A stretch of DNA of 64,000 bases from an uncultured Mediterranea sp. (lineage in GTDB: Bacteria; Bacteroidota; Bacteroidia; Bacteroidales; Bacteroidaceae). The notes below the pieces were generated by a model. The model was given only the letters and a program-made list of their open reading frames with translations, searched no databases and was not told the origin of the DNA. Positions 43,053 to 51,946 of this stretch are shown piece after piece (within the stretch, counting starts at the first letter, position 1; each line of letters begins with the position of its first letter). The stretch spans positions 1 through 64,000 of the forward strand of contig CAMACX010000001.1 in assembly GCA_945831575.1 (NCBI GenBank), written 5' to 3'. Position numbers and translations under genes: made by a program.

Positions 43053-46000
43053 TTAGAATGTTACATTAAGACCGAATGATACATTGACGGGGATGGGATA
43101 GCCGAAGTTGGCATTCTCAGGATCCACGCCGGTGAAGTTGCTGCTCTTGATGGTAAGCAGATTCTGAGCCGATACATAGAGACGCAGGCGCTCCATGTAG
43201 AGTTTCTGGGCAAAAGCCTTGGGCGCATTGTAACCTAACTGGATGGTGCGGAGCTTCAGGAACGAACCATCTTCTACGTAATAGCTCGACACACGCGTCT
43301 CGTTGTTGTTGTTATAGGTAGAGAGTGCCGGAATCGTGGAGTTGGGGTTGGTGGGCGACCAGGCATCGAGCAGACGTTGACCCTTGTTGAGGTTGGCCAC
43401 ATTCACCCCGGCCCAAAGGTCAGTCTCCTTCTTCAAGTCAGAGATGACATCTCCCCCCTGTACTCCCTGCCAGAACATGGTGAGGTCCCAGTTCTTGTAT
43501 TGCAGATAGATGTTGAAACCGTACGAGAAATCGGGTACAGGCGAATAGATCCAGTCTTGGTCGGCTTCGGTAATCTGTCCATCGCCGTTGAGGTCCTTGA
43601 ACCGCATGCGTCCCACACCGGCCCCCTGCTGTGTAGCATGGTTATCTACCTCCTCTTGGTTCTTGAAGATACCATCGAAGATGTAACCCACCTGTGCCCC
43701 CATGGGATGACCGATAACGCTCTTCACGCCGTTGCCTCCAAAGTCGCCATTGGCAGCTACCGTCTCGGGCAGCTTGGTAATCTCGTTGCGATACGTACCT
43801 AGATTAGCTGTGATGTCGTAACTAAAGTTACGTATGTTACCCCGATAACCTAAGTTCAGTTCAACACCGTTGTTCTTCATCTCACCAGCATTAATCCACA
43901 TCGACGAACCTTCTCCCATGGCTGCGATACCAGCCATGTAGAGCAGAATATCCTTGGTTCGCTTGTCATAATAGTCGAAGCTACCATAAAGTGAATTATT
44001 GAAAAGGGCAAAATCAAATCCGATATTAGTCTGTGTGGTAGTCTCCCATTTGATATCGTTATTGCCTATCTGGATGCGCTTGAAGCCCGATTGCAATTGC
44101 TTTCCGCCATTGCTGCCCTCTATGTCATATGAGGTCCCGAAGCTGTTTCCACCAAAGTTGGCATCACCATACACGGCACTGTATAAGGTATAACGAGCGG
44201 TATTAGATATCTCCTGATTACCAGTCTGTCCCCAAGAGGCGCGAAGTTTCAAATCGGTAAGCCAACGCTCTGTGGATTTCATAAACTTCTCCTGCGTCAA
44301 CCGCCAACCCACACTGACCGACGGGAAAGTTCCATATTGGTTGTTTGTTCCAAACCGACTGGAACCGTCGCGGCGAACCGTAAGTGAAGCCATATACTTG
44401 TCAGCATAGGTATAGTTTGCCTTGGCAAAGAAGGATACCAACGAGTAGCCACTACCCGAACCGTATGCCTTTTCCACACCCGTACCGGCATCCGGCCACA
44501 TATAATCGGGATTCAGAATTTCGTAGTCGTACCGTTTTCCCGAAAACCACACATCATCCTGTCGGTTCAACTCCATACCCAGCATGTAATCGGCGCGATG
44601 TTTGCCTATCTCCATATTGTAGGTAGCCACAGCATTCCACATCCATTTCATCCAATGCTCCTGCTTGGCCTCTACCGCATTCTCTGGATTGGCCACATTG
44701 CCATTGTCTATCGGCAGGGTAAAGATGCGCTGTTGCTTTTGGGCATAGTCGATACCGGCAGTCGTACGCAGGTTGAAGCCCTTGAAGAGAGCGAGGTTCA
44801 AGAATACGTCACCGAAGGCACGCCAGTAAGTGTAGCGATTGTCTTTGTTGCGGTAGAGACGTCCCAACGGATTCTCACGGTCGGCATACCCTCCGGTCAG
44901 ATTGGCAAACTCACCTTTTGTATTATATATAGGGAATGAGGGGTTGAACTGTAGCACATTCTCCAGAAACCCATCGGGGGCACTCACCTCTGAGGTGCGG
45001 TTCAGCGTAAAATGTTCGCCAATGGTCAAGGCATTACCTATCAGCTTATAGTCGGTATTGATACGGGCCGAGAGGCGTTCGAAGTCGGAATACTTGATGA
45101 TACCTAAGTTTTTGTAATAACTCAGGGAGAAGTAGCTCGAGCCCTTCTCGTTGCCGTTGCTCACGCTGACGTTGTAGTTCTGAATCACGCCCGTACGAGT
45201 AGTCTCGTCAAACCAGTCGGTATCAGAAGCAGGAATGGTACCGGCTTCGTCAAGGTATTTCTGCATAGTGACCTTGTTGAGCTGCGGGTTGCCCTGTGCA
45301 TCGTAGCCCCAATCAAAGTGATAACCCAGGTTATTATTGTTGGGATCAAGACCATCGTTCACGTTGGCTTGCCAGTAGGCTTGCCCCCACTGTTCGGCAT
45401 TAAGCACCTTCATCTTGTTGGCATAAAACGAAGCGCTGAGGCTAGCATCGAAATCCACCTTTACCTTGCCATCCTTGCCCTTCTTGGTCGTGATGATAAT
45501 CACACCGTTGGCTGCACGCGAGCCATAGATACTAGCCGAGGCCGCATCCTTCAGTACTTGAATGGACTCAATGTCGTTGCCGTTCAGTTCGTGCATACCT
45601 GATTTCGTGGGCACCCCATCGATAATATACAGAGGGTCATTATCGTTCAATGTTCCTACACCACGAATACGGACGGTAGCCGCACCTGAGGGACTACCAT
45701 CGGCAGAGATATTCATGCCCGGCACACGTCCCTGGAGAGCCTTGATGGGGTTATTCTCATTCTGTTTTTGCAGTTCATCTACGCTGACTACACTCACAGC
45801 ACCCGTCAAGTCTGCCTTGCGCTGTACCTGATAACCAGTGACGACTACTTCACCCAGCATCTGCGAATCCTCCTCCAACTCAATCTGGAGCGAGGGGGCA
45901 GCTTTTACCGTCAGGGTCTTATACCCCACGTACGACACTTGGAGCATGGCTCCACTGTTCACACTCAAGGTAAAGTTTCCATCAAAATCGGTGATGGTAC

Positions 46001-46172
46001 CATTGCTCTCTGTACCCAGCTCGACGACAGAGGCCCCGATGATGGTTTCGCCCAACTTCTTGTCGAGCACTGTACCTTTTACTTGTATCTGTTGTGCCAC
46101 GGCTGTCAGCACCGCGCCACACAGAAGCACGAAGAACGTGCAGAATCTTTTTAAGCTCATGGTATTATTCAT
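43053..46172 (-). CDS. SusC-like TonB-dependent fructan transporter
   Basis: An outer-membrane TonB-dependent receptor of about 1039 residues. Starts at 46178, 46172 or 46160 are all possible; MSLKRF at 46160 gives the neatest signal peptide, ending AVAQQ. A CarboxypepD_reg-like domain (about 25-105, GTVLDKKLGETIIGASVV) precedes the plug. The plug holds VVTGYQVQRKADLTGAVSVV and LYIIDGVPTKSG. The 22-strand barrel ends NVSFGLNVTF. It heads the fructan operon. The promoter core is about 127 nt upstream, leaving a long leader. Confidence 0.96.
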   Translation of the reverse strand: MNNTMSLKRFCTFFVLLCGAVLTAVAQQIQVKGTVLDKKLGETIIGASVVELGTESNGTITDFDGNFTLSVNSGAMLQVSYVGYKTLTVKAAPSLQIELEEDSQMLGEVVVTGYQVQRKADLTGAVSVVSVDELQKQNENNPIKALQGRVPGMNISADGSPSGAATVRIRGVGTLNDNDPLYIIDGVPTKSGMHELNGNDIESIQVLKDAASASIYGSRAANGVIIITTKKGKDGKVKVDFDASLSASFYANKMKVLNAEQWGQAYWQANVNDGLDPNNNNLGYHFDWGYDAQGNPQLNKVTMQKYLDEAGTIPASDTDWFDETTRTGVIQNYNVSVSNGNEKGSSYFSLSYYKNLGIIKYSDFERLSARINTDYKLIGNALTIGEHFTLNRTSEVSAPDGFLENVLQFNPSFPIYNTKGEFANLTGGYADRENPLGRLYRNKDNRYTYWRAFGDVFLNLALFKGFNLRTTAGIDYAQKQQRIFTLPIDNGNVANPENAVEAKQEHWMKWMWNAVATYNMEIGKHRADYMLGMELNRQDDVWFSGKRYDYEILNPDYMWPDAGTGVEKAYGSGSGYSLVSFFAKANYTYADKYMASLTVRRDGSSRFGTNNQYGTFPSVSVGWRLTQEKFMKSTERWLTDLKLRASWGQTGNQEISNTARYTLYSAVYGDANFGGNSFGTSYDIEGSNGGKQLQSGFKRIQIGNNDIKWETTTQTNIGFDFALFNNSLYGSFDYYDKRTKDILLYMAGIAAMGEGSSMWINAGEMKNNGVELNLGYRGNIRNFSYDITANLGTYRNEITKLPETVAANGDFGGNGVKSVIGHPMGAQVGYIFDGIFKNQEEVDNHATQQGAGVGRMRFKDLNGDGQITEADQDWIYSPVPDFSYGFNIYLQYKNWDLTMFWQGVQGGDVISDLKKETDLWAGVNVANLNKGQRLLDAWSPTNPNSTIPALSTYNNNNETRVSSYYVEDGSFLKLRTIQLGYNAPKAFAQKLYMERLRLYVSAQNLLTIKSSNFTGVDPENANFGYPIPVNVSFGLNVTF

Positions 46173-46210
46173 CCACATGGCAATTAATTTAAGTTGATAA
46201 CTCCAGTTAC

Positions 46211-46306
46211 TTTCCTTCTGCCAGACGAGGCTTCGGTCCTGTCTCTGCCGCCAGCGCTAGCGGGGAGAGAGCCTTGCCTCATCGTCGGAAGGACGGTGCA
46301 AAAGTA
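46211..46306 (-). promoter_or_regulatory. fructan operon promoter and structured leader
   Basis: TACTTTTG on the - strand (46299-46306) is a -7 box with no TTTG at the -33 distance, as expected for an activator-dependent promoter. The leader contains imperfect inverted pieces: CCTTC...GACGAGGC (about 46215-46232) against GCCTC...GAAGG (about 46276-46292). Confidence 0.5.
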
Positions 46307-46412
46307 GAGCGCATCGGATTATCAGGCTGTTACGAATGTTTCATCCATCAGCAGATTTGTTGCATGTAACATTTCTGATAGGTTATGAACGAAAATTACT
46401 ACTCAAAAGCCA

Positions 46413-47834
46413 TCAAACAAACAGTTGGTCCAGGCAGACTTCATTTTGCACGATTCCGGAATGTATATTGGCCTTCACTCCGAAAGTGGTGATAAAGGTC
46501 GTGAGCAAGGTCTTGCGCGTCTTGGTCTCCTCTCTGAATAGGGTCAAAGCCTCACGTAGATGCTCCTCGTACGCTTTATCAATAACATACGGGGACTCTG
46601 AGAACTTGATTTCGCAAAGATAGATGTAGCGGTCCTCCCGTTCGATAATCAAGTCCACCTGACATTTCTTTCCCTTCTGATTTTCTGCCTGGCTACGCCA
46701 TGATGACACTTCTGTAATTACTCCGGAGACACCAAGAGCATGAATAATCTGATCCACATGAAGCCGGCAGACCAATTCAAAAGTCAATCCTTGCCAGCTC
46801 CTCACTTCTGGTGAATGTATCTTCAGATTCCAGTAGGAGGATGTCGTCTTACGAGCAGTTTCAATGAATTTGAAATAGAACAAGGTGAAGAAATCGGTGA
46901 GTTGATAGATTGTCCCCTTTTTCTTCCGCCCAAATGGAACGCAAGCCGTCACAAAATCGCATCGTATCAGGTTCTCCAAGCGACCAGTAAGTGTACCGCC
47001 ATTAGGAAGCGACTTGGCCAGTTCTTGCCTTGTCAAGCCCTCACGATGAGAGGCTAGCAAGCGCACAATCTCTATATAGCTCTGCGAATCGTTGAATAAC
47101 ACGCTAAACAGTTCCCTAAACTCATCCTTCAGCTTTGCATGTGGCTGGAAGAACAGGCTGTCGATATTCCAAGCCAGGTCACGCCGATAGTCCATCAGAC
47201 TGAGATAATAGGGCACTCCTCCCATATACATATAGGCCTGAGTCAAAGTATAACGGTCCCAAACACCACCCTGACTCCGGGCATACTCTTCGCATTCGGC
47301 CAAGGTAAAAGGGCGCAAATAGATGCGCGAAGTGACCCTGTTGTGAAGACCGCCCTGATTCTCAACGATTTTGTCCACCATCCACGAGGTGGCACTGCCA
47401 CAGGCTATGAAACAAACATCATCGCGCAAGGCAGCCCAGGTATTCCAGAAATCCTCCAAAGCCGCAACAAATTCCGACCCCCGCGTGTCAATCCAAGGCA
47501 TTTCATCAAAGAATATCACTTTCTTCTTTGTGTTCGTATGTTCAATGAGCTCTTGCAGTGCGTCAAAGGCATGATACCAATTATCCAATGCCGGCAGATA
47601 CTTCAGTTGACCGTATTGCTTCAGCGTCTGTGCAAAGCGTTCCAACTGGCGTTCTTTAGGAGCCCGGTGAGACCCCGTAAAATAGAAAGAAAAATTACCA
47701 TTAAAGAGGTTGCTCACCAGGAATGTCTTACCGATACGCCGCCTCCCATACAAAATCACAAATTCTGATTTGTCGGAAGTGCTGCATCTAAGCAACTCTT
47801 CCATCTCATATTTCCTACCTATAATATTTTTCAT
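46413..47834 (-). CDS. archaeal-type AAA ATPase with DUF234-like C-terminus
   Basis: A 473-residue ATPase of the ATPase_2/DUF234 group. Walker A is ILYGRRRIGKTFLVS (about 28-42) and Walker B KVIFFDEMPWIDTRG (about 104-118). FIACGSATSWMVDKI is sensor-like. A winged-helix region (about 265-320) and a nuclease-like C-terminal domain with QVDLIIEREDRYIYLCEIKF (Asp, Glu and Lys of the PD-(D/E)XK pattern) follow. It lies between the HTCS gene and susC on the same strand, an interruption not expected in a fructan locus. The flanks are repeat-rich and AT-rich. No link to fructan use is apparent; it is probably a later arrival. Confidence 0.85.
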   Translation of the reverse strand: MKNIIGRKYEMEELLRCSTSDKSEFVILYGRRRIGKTFLVSNLFNGNFSFYFTGSHRAPKERQLERFAQTLKQYGQLKYLPALDNWYHAFDALQELIEHTNTKKKVIFFDEMPWIDTRGSEFVAALEDFWNTWAALRDDVCFIACGSATSWMVDKIVENQGGLHNRVTSRIYLRPFTLAECEEYARSQGGVWDRYTLTQAYMYMGGVPYYLSLMDYRRDLAWNIDSLFFQPHAKLKDEFRELFSVLFNDSQSYIEIVRLLASHREGLTRQELAKSLPNGGTLTGRLENLIRCDFVTACVPFGRKKKGTIYQLTDFFTLFYFKFIETARKTTSSYWNLKIHSPEVRSWQGLTFELVCRLHVDQIIHALGVSGVITEVSSWRSQAENQKGKKCQVDLIIEREDRYIYLCEIKFSESPYVIDKAYEEHLREALTLFREETKTRKTLLTTFITTFGVKANIHSGIVQNEVCLDQLFV

Positions 47835-47898
47835 ATCAGCATGTTATTTATGGTACAAAGATGAGAAAAAAGAGAATCAAAACCAAATATTTTGATTT

Positions 47899-47943
47899 GA
47901 AATCAGCTAAAAGTGAATAAAAAAGTGAGATTTAGCTGATTTC
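47899..47943. repeat. 13-bp inverted repeat related to the HTCS terminator
   Basis: GAAATCAGCTAAA (47899-47911) pairs perfectly with 47931-47943. Its core CAGCTAAA is shared with the next hairpin, so four copies alternate in orientation across 47899-47998. Confidence 0.75.
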
Positions 47944-47951
47944 GTAGAATG

Positions 47952-47998
47952 TGAAAACAGCTAAATCTATGTTTTTTGATGAGATTTAGCTGTTTTCA
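47952..47998 (-). terminator. terminator of the HTCS gene
   Basis: TGAAAACAGCTAAATCT (47952-47968) is the exact complement of 47982-47998, a 17-bp stem with a 13-nt loop. It starts 2 nt after the HTCS stop on the - strand. Confidence 0.65.
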
Positions 47999-48000
47999 GG

Positions 48001-50745
48001 CTAATTCTTCTTGGATGTCGGAGTGGTTCCGAAGGCTTCTTTGTAGCATTTCGTGAAATAGGAGGGTGAAGAGAATCCTACTTCGTAAGCCACTTCGGAG
48101 ACGCTCTTGCCTGAGGAGGAGAGCAGCTGCTGTGCCCGGTGCAGACGCATGGTGCGCAACAGTTCTACGGGGGAGCTGCCGGTCAATGCCTTTAGTTTGC
48201 GGTAGAGCTGCACCCTGCTTAGCCCCATTTCACTGCCCAGAACCTCGACGTTGAGGTCACTGTCGGGCATCCGCTCATCAATCAGGCTACGCAACCGGTC
48301 TAAGAATTCCTGATCGCGCTGCGTCATGGAGACTGCTTCCGGCTGATTGGCTGAAGGCTCCTCCGCAGCAGGCTGTTCGGAGGCTGCACAATGGGTAACA
48401 GCAAGCGTAGAGGATGGTAAGGGAATCGTGGTAAGCGTAACAGCATAGAATTGCTGCAGCTTGCGGCGTCCTTCAAGCAGGTTGCGCAGGCGCGACTTGA
48501 GCAGCGGGGCACTGAATGGTTTGGCAATATAGGAGTCGGCTCCACAGTCATACCCCTCTATCTTCTGCTCGTCCATGGCATAAGCCGTGAGCATCATCAC
48601 GGGGATATGGCTGGTACGGAGATCACCCTTCAAGGCACGACAACAAGTCATGCCGTCCATCACAGGCATCATCACGTCGCAGATTATCGCATCGGGCACT
48701 TGCGAGGTGGCAAGGTCAAGTCCCTCCTGTCCATCTGCTGCCTCCACCACACGATACTCCTCCTGAAGCAGATAACGGATGTAAGTACGCACCTCGCTGT
48801 TGTCATCAATCACCAAGACAGTGGGCCTGTCGCTCTCCTGTACGTCGGGCAGCGTGCCACTCTTCTGAGACGAAGAGGCCTCCACCAAGGCTCCTTGCCG
48901 CATGACCTCCAGGGCGATATTGTGCTGCACAGCCTCATCAAGCGTACCTGCCTGACGCAATGGCATCCGCATCGTAAAGCAAGTACCTTCTCCTTCGTGA
49001 CTCTCTACAGTGATGGTGCCGTGGTGCATCTCCACAAAGGCTTTGACCAAAGCCAGACCGATGCCCGAGCCGGAATGGTGTACATCGACTTGATAAAAAT
49101 TCTCGAAGATATGCGCTACATGCGCGGCTGGCATCCCCATACCCGTATCACTCACGCAGAGCTGCACGTCGCTGCCCTTGGGGTACAGCTGCACCTTGAC
49201 CTCGCCACCATCGGGAGTGAACTTGAAGGCATTGGAGAGCAAGTTGTAAAGGATGCGCTCCATCTTTTCGCGGTCGGCAATCATCTGCAACGGCTCATTG
49301 CCCGTCTCTATGAGGAAACGGATATGACGCCGCTCGGCCAGTACCTTGAATACCTCGCTCCACTCGCGAATGCCCTGAGACAGGTCAAACTCCTGAAGGC
49401 GCATGGTCAGTTTTCCGCTCTCCCACTTGCGGAAGTCAAGTGTCTGATTGATCAGGCGCAAGAGGACGGTCACATTGCGACGTATGGTTGTGAGCAGGAA
49501 GCGTTGCTTCTCACTCAGCCCTTGCTCGTCCATCAGCTGCTCCACGGGGTCAGCTATCAGCGTGAGTGGCGTACGGAAGTCGTGGCTCACGTTCGTGAAG
49601 AAGGCCAGCTTGGCCTGTGTGGCCTGCTTCATCAACGTATTGATACGCACCTTGCTCCAGTAGGCATTGACAATAAAGGCACAGACCATCACCAGCAGGA
49701 GAAGGATGGCCATCACGGCCCAAAGCAGGAGCTTCTGGGTATTATACTGTTCCAGGAAACGGTCAAGTTTGCCCACCAGACGGTTGACGATGGCCGTCTG
49801 TTCGCTCAGCATCTGCCCCTGCATCTTCACGATGCGGGCATTGGTGTCATCCACCAGGGCAGAGAAGAGGATGGTCTCCCTCGCGTAAGGCTCACCCCGC
49901 AGAATCTGCAGAGCGGTCTGAATCACCTTGTCACCTCCCGTCGGATAGATAAAGGAGGCACTCAGGCTACCCTCCATCACCTGCTCTACACCCAGTCCGG
50001 GTCCGGTCAGCGCATCCACCCCAATGAATCCCAGACGAGGGGTCACCCCATGGCGGAGAGCCGCCTTGCGTGCTCCAAGGGCCATGCGGTCATTTTGCGC
50101 TACGACCAGGTCTATCTCTGGATGCAACCGGAACACGCTATCCATACGTTGCTCTGCCTCCTCCATGCGCCACGAGGCATCAACACGTCCTACGATTGTC
50201 ACCCCTTCCAGGCTATCCACCACGCTGTGCAATCCCTCGGTACGCTCCATGGCCGGAGTAGAGCCTGCCAAGCCAGCAATCTCAAACAGCCTCAAAGGGC
50301 GTTGCCTGATGGAATGCACATAGTTGCCCATGGCTTGTCCTATCTGCACATTGTCCGCACCGACAAAAGCGGTATAGAGGTCACTCTCTATCTTGCGGTC
50401 AATGACCACCACCGGGATTCCAGCATGATAGGCACGCTCCACCACCGGAGTCACGGCATGGGCCTCATTGGGACTGACCACAAGGAGATCCACCTTTTTC
50501 TGTATAAAATACTCGATGTCTGCAATCTGCTGCTCATTGTCATCACGCACGGAGCGCACCTCAAGCACAACATGCTGTTGCAACGAGGCCTCGCGCTGCA
50601 TCTCTTCGTTCTGCTTGGAGCGCCACTCATCCTGGCTGCACTGCGACACGCCGATGAGGTATGGCCGCTCCTGCCTGGTACAGGCCACAAACCAAAAGCA
50701 TACAGACAGCATGACGAGCCGCCAAAATCCAAAAGGGTTTCTCAT
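48001..50745 (-). CDS. hybrid two-component system (HTCS) regulator of the fructan locus
   Basis: A one-protein sensor kinase and transcription factor of 914 residues from the ATG at 50745. Longer starts are excluded because the frame runs into the rpmH terminator. Order: signal or anchor (1-22), periplasmic type I sugar-binding domain (about 29-315, YLIGVSQCSQDEW, PVVVIDRKIESDLYTAFVGA), transmembrane helix (339-361), HisKA with His388 in SHDFRTPLTLI, HATPase, receiver with IICDVMMPVMDGM, and AraC-type HTH ending SPSYFTKCYKEAFG. The binding-protein sensor, rather than a Y_Y_Y propeller, is the type described for BT1754, which senses fructose (recalled). It probably activates the susC promoter. 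Confidence 0.93.
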   Translation of the reverse strand: MRNPFGFWRLVMLSVCFWFVACTRQERPYLIGVSQCSQDEWRSKQNEEMQREASLQQHVVLEVRSVRDDNEQQIADIEYFIQKKVDLLVVSPNEAHAVTPVVERAYHAGIPVVVIDRKIESDLYTAFVGADNVQIGQAMGNYVHSIRQRPLRLFEIAGLAGSTPAMERTEGLHSVVDSLEGVTIVGRVDASWRMEEAEQRMDSVFRLHPEIDLVVAQNDRMALGARKAALRHGVTPRLGFIGVDALTGPGLGVEQVMEGSLSASFIYPTGGDKVIQTALQILRGEPYARETILFSALVDDTNARIVKMQGQMLSEQTAIVNRLVGKLDRFLEQYNTQKLLLWAVMAILLLLVMVCAFIVNAYWSKVRINTLMKQATQAKLAFFTNVSHDFRTPLTLIADPVEQLMDEQGLSEKQRFLLTTIRRNVTVLLRLINQTLDFRKWESGKLTMRLQEFDLSQGIREWSEVFKVLAERRHIRFLIETGNEPLQMIADREKMERILYNLLSNAFKFTPDGGEVKVQLYPKGSDVQLCVSDTGMGMPAAHVAHIFENFYQVDVHHSGSGIGLALVKAFVEMHHGTITVESHEGEGTCFTMRMPLRQAGTLDEAVQHNIALEVMRQGALVEASSSQKSGTLPDVQESDRPTVLVIDDNSEVRTYIRYLLQEEYRVVEAADGQEGLDLATSQVPDAIICDVMMPVMDGMTCCRALKGDLRTSHIPVMMLTAYAMDEQKIEGYDCGADSYIAKPFSAPLLKSRLRNLLEGRRKLQQFYAVTLTTIPLPSSTLAVTHCAASEQPAAEEPSANQPEAVSMTQRDQEFLDRLRSLIDERMPDSDLNVEVLGSEMGLSRVQLYRKLKALTGSSPVELLRTMRLHRAQQLLSSSGKSVSEVAYEVGFSSPSYFTKCYKEAFGTTPTSKKN

Positions 50746-50836
50746 GACTATTATCCGGTTAGGTACTATAAAGGAAATTAATAGGGTACAAAAATAACCT
50801 ATTATTTTCAAAGCGCCGCATGAAAAATAAAAAAAT

Positions 50837-50870
50837 GTCGCAAAGACTCCTCTAAAAGAGTCCATGCGAC
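50837..50870 (-). terminator. terminator of rpmH
   Basis: GTCGCAAAGACTC (50837-50849) pairs with GAGTCCATGCGAC (50858-50870), 11 of 13 positions, with an 8-nt loop. On the - strand it is followed by ATTTTTTTATTTTT, a classic intrinsic terminator. Confidence 0.85.
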
Positions 50871-50900
50871 ACCTATACTTCATCTAAAAAACAGCGCAGC

Positions 50901-51062
50901 TTACGCCTTCACGCCATTGTACTCATCAGAAACGGTGAGTTTCTTTCTGCCCTTGGCACGACGTGCAGCCAATACTCGGCGACCATTGGCGGTAGCCATT
51001 CTTTCACGGAAACCGTGCTTGTTTTTTCTCTTTCTGTTAGAGGGTTGGAATGTTCTTTTCAT
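50901..51062 (-). CDS. rpmH: 50S ribosomal protein L34
   Basis: A 53-residue basic protein that fits the L34 family over its whole length. It begins [20 protein letters not shown], continues [20 protein letters not shown], and has a short tail, [14 protein letters not shown], that is longer than in E. coli. It is shorter than common gene-length cut-offs and easily missed. It has its own promoter, divergent from efp, and an intrinsic terminator. It is not next to dnaA or rnpA here, unlike in many bacteria, so this is not obviously an origin region. Confidence 0.95.
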   Translation of the reverse strand: MKRTFQPSNRKRKNKHGFRERMATANGRRVLAARRAKGRKKLTVSDEYNGVKA

Positions 51063-51107
51063 CTTCGTATCTATGTTTTATGTTATTATTCTCACGAATT
51101 CGGGCTG

Positions 51108-51197
51108 CAAAAATAGAGACTTTTTTCAAATAAACCAAATGATAACTCATTTTCTCTCAAAAGTTTTTGCTATTTTTACTGATTTGCATTAATTTTG
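51108..51197. promoter_or_regulatory. divergent promoters of rpmH and efp
   Basis: For rpmH (- strand): TTTG at 51136-51139, 20-nt spacer, TATTTTTG at 51108-51115. For efp (+ strand): TTTG at 51166-51169, 20-nt spacer, TAATTTTG at 51190-51197. Both fit the Bacteroidetes consensus with ideal spacing. The efp leader of about 90 nt contains a GCCCT/AGGGC hairpin. Confidence 0.75.
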
Positions 51198-51294
51198 CGC
51201 CCGAAAAGAGGCCCTCAAGGGCTGAAAGCAGGTGTAATGACACACCATGACTTGCCATTTTATAACATTATTATATATATAAAGAACAATAAGT

Positions 51295-51861
51295 ATGATT
51301 AATGCCCAAGACATTAAAATCGGAACTTGCATCCGCATGGATGGCAAACTCTATTTCTGCATCGATTTCCTGCATGTAAAGCCGGGAAAAGGTAACACCT
51401 TCATGCGCACCAAGCTGAAAGACGTGGTGAACGGCTACGTGCTGGAGCGCCGCTTCAACATCGGTGAGAAGCTGGAAGACGTTCGCGTGGAGCGTCGCCC
51501 CTACCAGTACCTCTATCAGGAGGGTGAGGACTACATGTTCATGAACCAGGAGACCTTTGACCAGATTCCCATCGCTCACGACCTGATCAACGGCGTGGAC
51601 TTCCTGCTCGAAGGACAGGTGGTCGAAGTTGTGTCTGATGCTTCAACCGAGACCGTGCTCTATGCTGACATGCCCATCAAGGTGCAAATGAAAGTGACCT
51701 ACACCGAGCCAGGCCTGAAGGGCGATACGGCTACCAACACACTGAAGCCCGCTACCGTAGAGAGCGGTGCCGAAGTACGCGTACCCCTCTTCATCAACGA
51801 AGGCGAGACCATTGAAATCGACACGCGCGACGGTTCATACGTGGGCCGCGTAAAGGCATAA
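51295..51861 (+). CDS. efp: translation elongation factor P
   Basis: A 188-residue tRNA-mimicking factor that rescues ribosomes stalled at polyproline. The three beta-barrel domains are all represented. The tip loop of domain I reads [10 protein letters not shown], with Lys32 at the position modified in other bacteria. The C-terminus [16 protein letters not shown] is typical. No modification enzyme (EpmA or EarP type) lies nearby. It is monocistronic between its own promoter and an intrinsic terminator. Confidence 0.97.
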   Translation: MINAQDIKIGTCIRMDGKLYFCIDFLHVKPGKGNTFMRTKLKDVVNGYVLERRFNIGEKLEDVRVERRPYQYLYQEGEDYMFMNQETFDQIPIAHDLINGVDFLLEGQVVEVVSDASTETVLYADMPIKVQMKVTYTEPGLKGDTATNTLKPATVESGAEVRVPLFINEGETIEIDTRDGSYVGRVKA

Positions 51862-51894
51862 GACAGTCGTCACACTACCCCGTGTGATAAGGAA

Positions 51895-51946
51895 AGAGGC
51901 TGTGTCATAACCTGCAAAGGATTACGGCACAGCCTCTCTGCTTTTT
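51895..51946 (+). terminator. terminator of efp
   Basis: AGAGGCTGTG (51895-51904) pairs perfectly with 51928-51937, followed by CTGCTTTTT. It ends at the stop of the convergent GH3 gene and may serve both. Confidence 0.75.

Noticed and set aside
50746..50883. Longer N-terminus for the HTCS regulator
   Set aside because: The extension runs through the rpmH terminator and the presumed HTCS promoter. The start at 50745 leaves a proper signal or anchor sequence.
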